Shown here in pieces: positions 5,957 to 12,533 of a DNA stretch of 13,034 nucleotides (position 1 is its first letter; each line of letters opens with the position of its first letter). Under the pieces are notes generated by a model. It did no database searches and was not told the origin of the DNA. It saw only the letters and a list, made by a program, of their open reading frames with translations. The position numbers were made by a program, and so were the translations under genes. The DNA comes from Candidatus Limnocylindrales bacterium (GTDB lineage Bacteria > Chloroflexota > Limnocylindria > Limnocylindrales > CSP1-4). Where the stretch lies: the NCBI GenBank assembly GCA_030647575.1, contig JAUSJS010000118.1, positions 1-13,034 of the forward strand, given 5' to 3'.

Positions 5957-6750
5957 CAGATGATCCTGCGCTGGGCGAGGAACTCGACAATCCTCGTTGC
6001 GCCCTCATCGGGCGTGCCGCGGACGACTTCGGTCGCCCCGCGGGCCGGCGGCACCTTCGTGGCCAGGACCTGCGTCGTGGCGACCGCACCGCCAACGGTC
6101 GACGGATCGAGCTCGAGGTCGGCCAGCGAGCGCGTGGCGATCTCCTTCGAGCGAGCCGCCATGATTCCCTTGAGGGTCGGGTAGCGCGGCTCGCCGAGGG
6201 CCTGGGTGCACGAGATCAGGGCAGGCATCGGCGCCTCGAGCAGATCGTAGCCGGTCGGGCTGATCCGGCGGACGCGGACGGTGCCGGCCGGTTCGTCCGG
6301 CTCGATCCGCGCGGCATACGAGAGGAACGGCAGGCCAAGATACGCCGCCACTGCCGCCGGTACCGTGCCGCCAAGGCCGTCGGACGTGTCGACGCCGGCG
6401 AGCACGAGGTCGAATTCGAGCTGCTTGAGCGCGGCCGCTAGCACCTTCGCCGTGGAGACCGCGCACGATCCGGCGAGCGCCGGATCGGTGACGTGAACCC
6501 CCCGCGTCGCGCCCATCGCGAGCGCCTTGCGCAGGGTCTCCGGCGCCGATGCGGGCGCCATCGAGAGAAGCGTGACCTCGCTGCCTTCAGGCGCTGCGGC
6601 CGTTAGCTTCAAAGCCGCCTCGAGGGCGTACTCGTCATTGCCGTTGACGACGGCAGGGACCGCGGCACGGTCGAGCCGGCCGTTCGCGCCCAGGCGCTCG
6701 CCACCAGACGCTGGGTCCGGAACCGGTTTGACGAGGACGACGATGCGCAC
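5956..6750 (-). CDS. etfB: Electron transfer flavoprotein beta subunit
   Basis: A 264-residue EtfB. It shows the N-terminal strand MRIVVLVKPVPDP, NDEYALEAALKL (about 38-49), the nucleotide-binding loop region LAGVDTSDGLGGTVPAAVA and the EtfB signature EPRYPTLKGIMAARSKE near residues 187-203, the region that contacts dehydrogenase partners. It forms the EtfBA heterodimer with the next gene. Translation starts at a GTG preceded by a strong GGAGGAG site. It lies 23 bases after the acyl-CoA dehydrogenase stop, an arrangement that suits stoichiometric supply of the electron acceptor. Confidence 0.96.
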   Translation of the reverse strand: MRIVVLVKPVPDPASGGERLGANGRLDRAAVPAVVNGNDEYALEAALKLTAAAPEGSEVTLLSMAPASAPETLRKALAMGATRGVHVTDPALAGSCAVSTAKVLAAALKQLEFDLVLAGVDTSDGLGGTVPAAVAAYLGLPFLSYAARIEPDEPAGTVRVRRISPTGYDLLEAPMPALISCTQALGEPRYPTLKGIMAARSKEIATRSLADLELDPSTVGGAVATTQVLATKVPPARGATEVVRGTPDEGATRIVEFLAQRRII

Positions 6751-6759
6751 GAAGCGGAG

Positions 6760-6766
6760 CTCCTCC
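6760..6766 (-). promoter_or_regulatory. Ribosome binding site of etfB
   Basis: GGAGGAG on the minus strand lies 9 bases upstream of the GTG at 6750 and fixes that non-ATG start. It is the strongest Shine-Dalgarno match found in the window. Confidence 0.6.
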
Positions 6767-6773
6767 CTGCCGC

Positions 6774-7949
6774 TCAGCCGTCCTTGCCGAGCAGGGCTCG
6801 CGCGATCACGAGCCGCTGGATCTGTTGGGTCCCCTCGTAGATCTGGGTGATCTTGGCGTCGCGCATCATGCGCTCGACCGGGAATTCGTCGATGTAGCCA
6901 TAGCCACCCAGGACCTGGACCGCGTCCGTGGTGACCCGCATCGCCGCGTCCCCGGCCACGAGTTTACACATCGCCGACCAGCGGCTGGCATCGGCGGCAC
7001 CGCGCTCGATCTCGACGCAGGCCTTGTAGAGCAGCTGACGCGCGGCTTCGGTCGTGGCGTCCATGTCGGCGAGCATCGCCCCGACCATCTGGAAGTCGCC
7101 GACCCGCTGGCCGAACTGACGTCGCTGGGCCGCGTACTGCGTGGCGACCTCGAGGGCGCCCTGGGCGATCCCGACGGCCTGGGCGGCGATCCCCGGGCGA
7201 CTGCGATCGAACGTCCGCATGGCAATTCCGAATCCGTCGCCCTCCTCGCCGACGAGGTTGGCGGCGGGCACGCGGACCCCATCGAAGGCGAGCTCCGCCG
7301 TGGGGCTGCCGCGGATACCCATCTTGTGCTCCAGGCGCGGGACCGAGAAGCCCGCCGTCGGGACTTCCACAATGAAGCACGACAGCCGGCGATGGCGCGG
7401 GGCGTCCGGATCCGTGACGGCGAAGACCGTGATCAGATCGGCGACCGAGCCGTGGGTGATGAACCGCTTCGAGCCGCTGATGACATATTCGTCGCCGTCG
7501 CGGACGGCGCGGGTGCGGGCCGCCGCAACATCGGAGCCGGCCTCGGCCTCGGTCAGGGCGAAGGCAATCAGGGACTCCCCGGACGTCAGCTTCGGGAACC
7601 AGCGCCCCTGCTGCTCGGGGGTCCCTGCGAGGAGGAGCGGCAACGACCCGAGCTCGTGGGCGGCAAGGATCAGACCGGTCGTGGCGCAGGCCCGGCTGAG
7701 CTGCTCCACCGCCAGGCAGACCGAGAGGAGCTCACCACCGAGACCGCCGTGCTCCACCGGGAACGGCAGGGCCAGGATGTCCTGGGCGGCCAGCAGTGCG
7801 CGGAGATCCTGGGGGAACTCGCCGGTCCGGTCGATCTCGGCGGCGCGCGGGGCGACTCGCTCGTCGGCGAGCACGCGAACGGCGTCGCGCAGGAGCTGCT
7901 GCTCCTCCGTCAACCGGTAGGGGCCGTGGGCTGGGCTCGACGCGGTCAC
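6774..7949 (-). CDS. Acyl-CoA dehydrogenase
   Basis: A 391-residue FAD-dependent acyl-CoA dehydrogenase of typical length. The order of domains is the N-terminal helical domain (YRLTEEQQLLRDAVR...), the middle beta domain with IAFALTEAEAGSDVAA and ISGSKRFITHG, and the C-terminal helical domain with RRQFGQRVGDFQ and VQVLGGYGYIDEFPVERMMRDAKI. The catalytic base is probably Glu372 in IYEGTQQIQ. It oxidises an acyl-CoA to the 2,3-enoyl-CoA and passes electrons to EtfBA, encoded immediately downstream. Chain length or branched substrate cannot be assigned. The GTG at 7949 is chosen because homology begins just after it, although the frame stays open far upstream with non-coding sequence. Confidence 0.94.
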   Translation of the reverse strand: MTASSPAHGPYRLTEEQQLLRDAVRVLADERVAPRAAEIDRTGEFPQDLRALLAAQDILALPFPVEHGGLGGELLSVCLAVEQLSRACATTGLILAAHELGSLPLLLAGTPEQQGRWFPKLTSGESLIAFALTEAEAGSDVAAARTRAVRDGDEYVISGSKRFITHGSVADLITVFAVTDPDAPRHRRLSCFIVEVPTAGFSVPRLEHKMGIRGSPTAELAFDGVRVPAANLVGEEGDGFGIAMRTFDRSRPGIAAQAVGIAQGALEVATQYAAQRRQFGQRVGDFQMVGAMLADMDATTEAARQLLYKACVEIERGAADASRWSAMCKLVAGDAAMRVTTDAVQVLGGYGYIDEFPVERMMRDAKITQIYEGTQQIQRLVIARALLGKDG

Positions 7950-7957
7950 CGCGGCCG

Positions 7958-7963
7958 ATCGTA
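7958..7963 (-). promoter_or_regulatory. Candidate -10 element of the acyl-CoA dehydrogenase operon
   Basis: TACGAT on the minus strand ends 8 bases before the GTG at 7949, a distance that would place the transcription start at or next to the start codon. No Shine-Dalgarno lies between them, which fits a leaderless mRNA. No clear -35 hexamer is seen. Confidence 0.35.
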
Positions 7964-8082
7964 GCACCGGCCGGTCATGGCCCGATCGCGCCTCTTGCCT
8001 CACGCTGACCCCGAGCGTAGGCTGACACCAACTGGTGAGCCGTTGCTCCGGGGGCCGCGGCACCAGCCAGCGGGGCTTCGAC

Positions 8083-8304
8083 ATGGACCAGACGCAACAG
8101 CTCGTCGCGATGACCCTCGCGGCTGCTCTCGGCATCGTCGCGACGCTCGCGATCCTCAGAAGGCAGCGCCGAGCCCTCGAGCCGCCACGGGAATCGCCGT
8201 TCGCGGCCTCCACCGAAGGCGAGAAGCGCTGCCCGAAGTGCGGCATGGGAAACCTCTGGATGGGCGACCACTGCATCAGCTGCGGCGCAAAGCTGCCAGG
8301 CTGA
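8083..8304 (+). CDS. Small membrane-anchored zinc-ribbon protein
   Basis: A 73-residue protein with a hydrophobic helix at about residues 7-25 (LVAMTLAAALGIVATLAIL), a basic cluster RRQRRA just after it, a short linker and a C-terminal zinc ribbon with CPKC (50, 53) and CISC (64, 67), ending CGAKLPG. The positive-inside pattern puts the ribbon in the cytosol. Such small ribbon proteins are common and mostly uncharacterised; no specific function can be assigned. It is the only plus-strand gene after 2032, and stands between two minus-strand operons. The ATG at 8083 is preferred over an in-frame start at 8035, because residues between them look non-coding. Confidence 0.72.
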   Translation: MDQTQQLVAMTLAAALGIVATLAILRRQRRALEPPRESPFAASTEGEKRCPKCGMGNLWMGDHCISCGAKLPG

Positions 8305-8353
8305 GGTCGTTCCGCCCGATCCACTGGGCGTACTGCACCCGAGTCGGCTGGCG

Positions 8354-8489
8354 CGACTCCCAGTCGACAGGACGACCCGAGCGCATGCCTCCAGACGCCC
8401 TGCCGCGTGCGACCGCGACCGCCAGTCACCGGATGGTGTCGAGGCGACTCCGCCGCGGCTGCTCCGATCGTGGCGTCGACTGCCAGTCG
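8354..8489. repeat. Three related small palindromes spaced 61-62 bp apart
   Basis: CGACTCCCAGTCG at 8354-8366 and CGACTGCCAGTCG at 8477-8489 differ at one base and are each palindromic. A degenerate copy, CGACCGCCAGTCA, lies between them at 8416-8428. Starts are 62 and 61 bases apart. They fill the 229-bp convergent gap (8305-8533) between the zinc-ribbon gene and the Fe-S oxidoreductase, which otherwise holds no gene I can support. They may be weak bidirectional terminator stems, repeats or chance. Confidence 0.4.
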
Positions 8490-8533
8490 CGCGACCGCCA
8501 CCATCACGGCTGCCCGAGGCTTCCGAGCCCCCC

Positions 8534-10657
8534 TTATCCCGCGATCACGGGCAACCGGCGATCCGGCGGGGCGGCAGCGATCCGCGCGGCCAACACCTCG
8601 CTGACGTCGAGGGTCGCGACCGCCTGACCGCCGTCCGCGGCGGCGAGCCCGTCGCTGAGCATGACCATGCAGAACGGGCAGGACGTGGCGACCGTGGCGG
8701 CCCCCGTCTCGACGACCTGGCGGGCGCGCTCGGCGTTGATCCGGGTCCCGCGCGTTTCCTCCATCCACATCCGTCCCCCGCCGGCCCCGCAGCAGAAGGT
8801 CGCCTTGCCCGAGCGCTCCATCTCGGTGACGGTGACGCCGGCCGCCGCGAGCACGGAGCGCGGCGCCGTCACCACGTTGTTATAGCGAGCGAGATAGCAC
8901 GAGTCGTGAACGGTCACCGCGCCCGGCCGGTGGTCGCCGGTGGTGGAGGTCGCGTCCTCGGGCAGGGTCGCCAGGCGCCCCGAGGCGACGAGCTCGGCCA
9001 GATACGTGCTGTGGTGGACGATCTTGAACGCGCCACCGAGCTGGCCGTACTCGTTGCCGATCGTGTTGAAACAGTGCGGACAGGCGGTCACGATCGCCCG
9101 CTCGCCCATCGCGTATCGATTGAGCGTGTCGACGTTGCCCGCGGCCAGGATCTGGAAGACGTAGTCGTTGCCCATTCGGCGGGCCGGGTCGCCAGTGCAG
9201 GACTCCTCCTGGCCGAGGATCGCGAAGTTGACCCCAGCCGCGTGGAGGCAGGTCGCCACGGCCCGGGCGACCTTCTGGTTGCGCGGGTCGAAGGCCGCCG
9301 CACAGCCCACCCAGTAGAGGACCTCGAGATCGTCAAGCCCCCCGGCGGCGGCGAGGTCGGCCACGACCGGCACGTCGAACGGCAGGCCCCTGGTCCAGTC
9401 GGTCCGGGCACTCGCCGGCTGGCCCCACGGATTGCCCTGGTTCTCCATCGCCCGGAAGGCCGGCGTCAGCTCGGCCGGGAAGCGGCTCTCCTCGAGGACC
9501 AGGTTGCGGCGCAGGCCGACGATCTTGTCGACGTGCTCGATGAGGACCGGGCAGGCCTCTACGCACGCTCCGCAGGTGACGCAGTCCCAGACCGCGTCAT
9601 ACGGGATGGCGGTGTCGACGATCGGGCGGGCCAGCGCGGCCGCCGCGGGCCGGGTGTCGTCGAGGCCGTAGGTCTCGCGCACGATCGGCGAGTTCGGAAT
9701 CAAGTCGATCCCGTGTTCGGCATCGACCGCCATGTCGCGGATGCCCATGATGAAGGTCTTGGGGTTGAGTGGCTTGCCGGTCGCCCAGGCCGGGCAGGCC
9801 GCTTGGCAGCGGCCGCACTCGGTGCAGGTGAAGCCGTCGAGCAGGTCCTTCCAGCCGAGGTCCTGGAGGGTCTTGAGGCCGAACGTGGCGGTCTCGTCTT
9901 CCAGCTCCATCTGGGGCAGCTCACCGCGCGGGGCGAGCTTGCGGAACAGGATGTTCGGGAAGCTCGTGGCGATGTGGAGGTGCTTGGAAAACGGCAGGTA
10001 GCAGAGGAACGCCGCGACCAGCGCGATGTGGCCCCACCACAGCAGCGAGAAGGCGCCCTCGAGGGCCGACGGTGAGAGGCCTCGCAACGGGACGGCCAGC
10101 GCGTTCGAGACGAAGGCGCCCCGGATGTCACCGTAGCGGGCGACCTGGGCGGTCTGGGCCAGGAGCTCCGTGGCGACCACTCCGCCGATCATCGCCAGGA
10201 TGACCAGGGCGTCGCGGTTGAAGGTGAGCCGGGCTGGCCGGGTGACGAGGCGGCGGACGTAGGCCCAGGCGATCGAGACCAGGACGATCAGCGCGACCAC
10301 GTTCTGAATCGCGCTGATCGCCGCCCACAACGCGCCCTCGAACGGCGCCGACAGGACGGCCTGCACGATTCCCCCGGTGACGATGTCGGCGGTGCCGATC
10401 GTCAGCAGCACGAAGCCCCAGAAGATTCCCGCGTGCATCAGGCCAGCACGCATGTCCTTGAACATCTTCGTCTGGACGAAGGCGTACTGGACGAGGCCGA
10501 TCAGGCGGGCCGGGATGTTGGCGAACGGGCGCGACGGCCGGGCGACGGCGAACACCCGCAGGTGGCGGGCCATGGCCAGCGCGAAGAAGGCGGCCGCCCC
10601 CCAGAAGATCGGAAAGACGAGCGGGTACGCCGGCACCTCGGCGAACGGCTCGAACAT
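8534..10657 (-). CDS. Membrane Fe-S oxidoreductase, probable EtfAB:menaquinone oxidoreductase (FadF/EMO-like)
   Basis: A 707-residue protein with the layout of B. subtilis FadF and related EtfAB:menaquinone oxidoreductases. Residues about 10-235 form a NarI-like membrane domain of five or six helices, with candidate heme ligands such as His76, His210 and His226. Two 4Fe-4S motifs follow: C278xxC281xxC284xxxC288P and C359xxC362xxC365xxxC369P. Then come two CCG (HdrB-like) modules. The first has Cys452, Cys487 in EESCTGD and Cys526/529. The second has Cys587, CCGAGGG (622-623) and Cys660/663. It is expected to take electrons from reduced EtfBA and reduce menaquinone. Its ATG overlaps the mog stop by one base (TGATG), so it is translationally coupled to a molybdenum cofactor gene. 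The longer open frame upstream overlaps mog and is not used. Confidence 0.88.
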   Translation of the reverse strand: MFEPFAEVPAYPLVFPIFWGAAAFFALAMARHLRVFAVARPSRPFANIPARLIGLVQYAFVQTKMFKDMRAGLMHAGIFWGFVLLTIGTADIVTGGIVQAVLSAPFEGALWAAISAIQNVVALIVLVSIAWAYVRRLVTRPARLTFNRDALVILAMIGGVVATELLAQTAQVARYGDIRGAFVSNALAVPLRGLSPSALEGAFSLLWWGHIALVAAFLCYLPFSKHLHIATSFPNILFRKLAPRGELPQMELEDETATFGLKTLQDLGWKDLLDGFTCTECGRCQAACPAWATGKPLNPKTFIMGIRDMAVDAEHGIDLIPNSPIVRETYGLDDTRPAAAALARPIVDTAIPYDAVWDCVTCGACVEACPVLIEHVDKIVGLRRNLVLEESRFPAELTPAFRAMENQGNPWGQPASARTDWTRGLPFDVPVVADLAAAGGLDDLEVLYWVGCAAAFDPRNQKVARAVATCLHAAGVNFAILGQEESCTGDPARRMGNDYVFQILAAGNVDTLNRYAMGERAIVTACPHCFNTIGNEYGQLGGAFKIVHHSTYLAELVASGRLATLPEDATSTTGDHRPGAVTVHDSCYLARYNNVVTAPRSVLAAAGVTVTEMERSGKATFCCGAGGGRMWMEETRGTRINAERARQVVETGAATVATSCPFCMVMLSDGLAAADGGQAVATLDVSEVLAARIAAAPPDRRLPVIAG

Positions 10658-11205
10658 CAGCGGTCGTTGTCTCCTGGGCCGGTCGGCTCTGCCGGCCCAC
10701 CAGGCTCGGCCGACGTCAGGCCGTGATCGTACGGCCCGCCGAGGGTGTCGAGCGCGTGCTCCAGGACGGCGGCGATCGCCTCGAGCGATTCGAGGGCGCC
10801 CTTCGGGCTGCCCGGCAGGTTGACGATCAGCGATCGGCCACGGACACCGACGACGCCCCTCGACAGGTCGGCGAACGGCGTCTGCGCCCGACCGGCGGCG
10901 CGCATCGCCTCCTCCAGACCAGGGACCTCGTAATCGACCACGGCCAGCGTGGCCTGGGGCGTCACGTCGCGCGGCGTGAGCCCGGTGCCGCCGGTGGTCA
11001 GGACCAGCGGGTGGCGCGCGGCCCCCTCGACCAGGGCGCTCTCGATCGCGGCCCGATCGTCCGGGATCACGAGCCGCTCGACGGCGTAGCCGAGCCGTCC
11101 CAGGCGCTCGGCCACGCCAGGGCCGGAAGCGTCCTCGCGAACGCCGGCCGCCGCACCGTCGCTTGCCGTGATGACGAGCGCAGTGCGCATCGCCGTTTCG
11201 GTCAC
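10657..11205 (-). CDS. Molybdenum cofactor biosynthesis protein MoaB/Mog
   Basis: A 182-residue MogA/MoaB-family protein, which binds molybdopterin and catalyses or assists its adenylylation before molybdate insertion. The core starts MRTALVITASDG; TTGGTGLTPRDVTPQA (about 70-85) is the signature loop, and VNLPGSPKGALE (128-139) is the second conserved loop. The C-terminal 25 residues are Gly/Pro-rich and probably disordered. The GTG at 11205 is preferred because it overlaps the moaC stop by 4 bases (GTGA), giving translational coupling; an ATG at 11190 directly before the core is the alternative. Whether it acts as MogA or as the less characterised MoaB cannot be told from the sequence. Confidence 0.9.
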   Translation of the reverse strand: MTETAMRTALVITASDGAAAGVREDASGPGVAERLGRLGYAVERLVIPDDRAAIESALVEGAARHPLVLTTGGTGLTPRDVTPQATLAVVDYEVPGLEEAMRAAGRAQTPFADLSRGVVGVRGRSLIVNLPGSPKGALESLEAIAAVLEHALDTLGGPYDHGLTSAEPGGPAEPTGPGDNDR

Positions 11206-11807
11206 GCGGTGCCCTTGCGCTTCGAGCCGACACGTCCGGCGATACGGTCGCCTGGGCGCCGCGTCGGGCGGTCGTCGACCGGGCCCGGTGAGCGGACCCA
11301 CGTCCCGCTCTTGCCGCCGGTCTTGGAGACCAATCGAACGCTGCGGATCTCGACGCCGCGTTCGACGCCCTTGACCATGTCGTAGACCGTGAGCGCCGCG
11401 ACCGACGCCGCCGTCATCGCCTCCATCTCGACCCCGGTCTGGCCGGTCGTGGCAGCCTCGGCCCGGATGCGCAGCACGCCGGCCGCCCGATCCGGGGTGA
11501 TCGCCACGAGGAGATCGGTCAGCGGCAACGGGTGGCAGAGTGGGATCAGCTCGCTGGTGCGCTTCCCGCCCATCACCCCGGCGAGCTCGGCCACGCCAAG
11601 GACGTCTCCCTTGGAGCCGCCCCCGTCGATCACCAGGCTCATGGTCTCGGGCGAGACGGCCACCGTCGCCTCGGCCACCGCCCGGCGCGCCGTGACCGGC
11701 TTGGCCGAAACGTCGACCATCCGCGGCCGGCCGGATCGGTCAACGTGGGAGAGCCGGCGCCGTTCCGCGCGCGGGGCGGGACTGCGGTCGTGGTGGTGGT
11801 CCGTCAC
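11202..11807 (-). CDS. moaC: Cyclic pyranopterin monophosphate synthase MoaC
   Basis: MoaC, the second enzyme of molybdenum cofactor synthesis, which works after the radical-SAM enzyme MoaA to form cyclic pyranopterin monophosphate. Clear family motifs are LSHVDRSGRPRMVDVSAK, GSKGDVLGVAELAGVMGGK, IPLCHPLPL, TGVEMEAMTAAS, YDMVK and KTGGKSG near the C-terminus; the last three contribute active-site residues. It is about 201 residues from the GTG at 11807, with a basic tail of some 25 residues beyond the family core. A GTG at 11834, in frame, would overlap the upstream toxin-like gene by 11 bases. No MoaA is present. It lies downstream of the TA-like pair and is coupled to mog. Confidence 0.94.
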   Translation of the reverse strand: MTDHHHDRSPAPRAERRRLSHVDRSGRPRMVDVSAKPVTARRAVAEATVAVSPETMSLVIDGGGSKGDVLGVAELAGVMGGKRTSELIPLCHPLPLTDLLVAITPDRAAGVLRIRAEAATTGQTGVEMEAMTAASVAALTVYDMVKGVERGVEIRSVRLVSKTGGKSGTWVRSPGPVDDRPTRRPGDRIAGRVGSKRKGTA

Positions 11808-11813
11808 GCGTCG

Positions 11814-11819
11814 AGGATA
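11814..11819 (-). promoter_or_regulatory. Candidate -10 element before moaC
   Basis: TATCCT on the minus strand ends 6 bases before the GTG at 11807. The same hexamer occurs in the nrdR promoter region. If active it would give moaC-mog-EMO its own nearly leaderless transcript, independent of the TA-like pair. No -35 hexamer is evident. Confidence 0.3.
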
Positions 11820-11823
11820 GCCG

Positions 11824-12135
11824 CTATTGGTCACGGAAGATCGAATGGCCGCCGATGCGTCGCCAGCGGATGCCTGGCTCCTCGTCGATCTCGACCCACT
11901 CGAACGTCGCCCGACCGTCCGGCCCGGAGAAGCTCCACGTCATCTCCCAGATGCCCGACGCGCCCTCGATGTCCCTGACCCGCAGCTTCCCGGGCCAGGG
12001 CGCGGTGGGATCCGCACGTCGCCGCTCGAAGGCAGGATGGAAGTCGTCCCAAATGACGGCGCGGAACGTCGCCCGCTCAGCCTCGGAGAGACAGCCCCAG
12101 TCACCCTCGAAGGCCGGCGTCACCTTGAACTTCAT
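11824..12135 (-). CDS. RelE/ParE-like putative toxin
   Basis: A 103-residue protein resembling the RelE/ParE superfamily: an N-terminal strand and basic-acidic helices (KVTPAFEGDWGCLSEAERATF), then KLRVRDIEGASGIWEMTW and a beta-sheet end with GRATFEWVEID and IRWRRIGGHSIF. The K50-LRV segment, Glu64, Arg75 and His97 lie where RelE-type toxins keep conserved residues, but catalytic equivalence is not established. Size, the antitoxin-like gene 7 bases upstream and the helix-then-sheet order support a type II toxin that may cleave mRNA. It could also be a domesticated or inactive relative. Its TAG stop lies 16 bases before the moaC GTG. Confidence 0.68.
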   Translation of the reverse strand: MKFKVTPAFEGDWGCLSEAERATFRAVIWDDFHPAFERRRADPTAPWPGKLRVRDIEGASGIWEMTWSFSGPDGRATFEWVEIDEEPGIRWRRIGGHSIFRDQ

Positions 12136-12142
12136 ACCGAGG

Positions 12143-12439
12143 TCAGGACTTCAAGGACCCGTCCAGGTGCTCGAATAGCGCGTCGGGGCCATCGACGACC
12201 GTAACGTGGCCCGCGGCGACGTGCTCATCGACCTCTCGCTCCATCGCCTGCCAACGCTCCGTCCAGAACCACCGCTGATCGGCCGGAACGGGCAGGACCG
12301 GTCGAAGCTCGACTCGGCCGTCCTCCTGCTCGATGATCTGGAGTTGGGCCCCGGGCTCGTCGAGGTGGAGCCGCCGGCGGAGGCTGACCGGGAGGGCCAC
12401 GGTCCCGCGCGACTGGACGGTGACGAAATGCGTCTTCAT
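12143..12439 (-). CDS. AbrB/MazE-family putative antitoxin
   Basis: A 98-residue protein with an N-terminal SpoVT-AbrB swapped-hairpin DNA-binding domain at about residues 4-47 (HFVTVQSRGTVALPVSLRRRL...GAQLQIIEQEDGRVELRPV). The C-terminal half, WFWTERWQAMEREVDEHVAAGHV, is helical, like the toxin-neutralising tails of AbrB-type antitoxins. It probably binds and represses its own promoter and neutralises the RelE-like protein encoded 7 bases downstream. The ATG at 12439 is preferred, because the in-frame ATG at 12451 lies inside the likely -10 hexamer. No Shine-Dalgarno is present, consistent with leaderless translation. Confidence 0.8.
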   Translation of the reverse strand: MKTHFVTVQSRGTVALPVSLRRRLHLDEPGAQLQIIEQEDGRVELRPVLPVPADQRWFWTERWQAMEREVDEHVAAGHVTVVDGPDALFEHLDGSLKS

Positions 12440-12446
12440 GCGATGC

Positions 12447-12474
12447 AGCATAGCAGCAACGCGGCAACCGTCAA
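12447..12474 (-). promoter_or_regulatory. Consensus-like promoter of the toxin-antitoxin-like pair
   Basis: On the minus strand, TTGACG (12474-12469) and TATGCT (12452-12447) are separated by 16 bases, matching sigma-70 type -35 and -10 elements better than anything else found in the window. Seven bases separate the -10 from the ATG at 12439, so the transcript would begin at or next to the start codon. Confidence 0.6.
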
Positions 12475-12533
12475 CCCTTGCTGGCACGGACGAGCAGGGG
12501 GGCGGCCCGAGGTCGTCAGGGCGTCGACGGCGT

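Noticed and set aside
6825..7964. A 379-codon plus-strand frame opposite the acyl-CoA dehydrogenase
   Set aside because: Shadow of the real gene: no motif, and rich in Asp/Gly/Arg typical of the complementary frame.
7950..8768. N-terminal extension of the acyl-CoA dehydrogenase frame up to 8768
   Set aside because: Family similarity starts just after the GTG at 7949; the extension is low-information Arg/Ser/Ala sequence and runs antisense to the zinc-ribbon gene.
8906..10075. A 389-codon plus-strand frame opposite the Fe-S oxidoreductase
   Set aside because: The opposite strand encodes a protein with intact cysteine motifs throughout this stretch; the plus frame has no recognisable feature.
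10658..11233. N-terminal extension of the Fe-S oxidoreductase frame up to 11233
   Set aside because: It overlaps mog completely in another frame and has no domain; the ATG at 10657 begins the first membrane helix.
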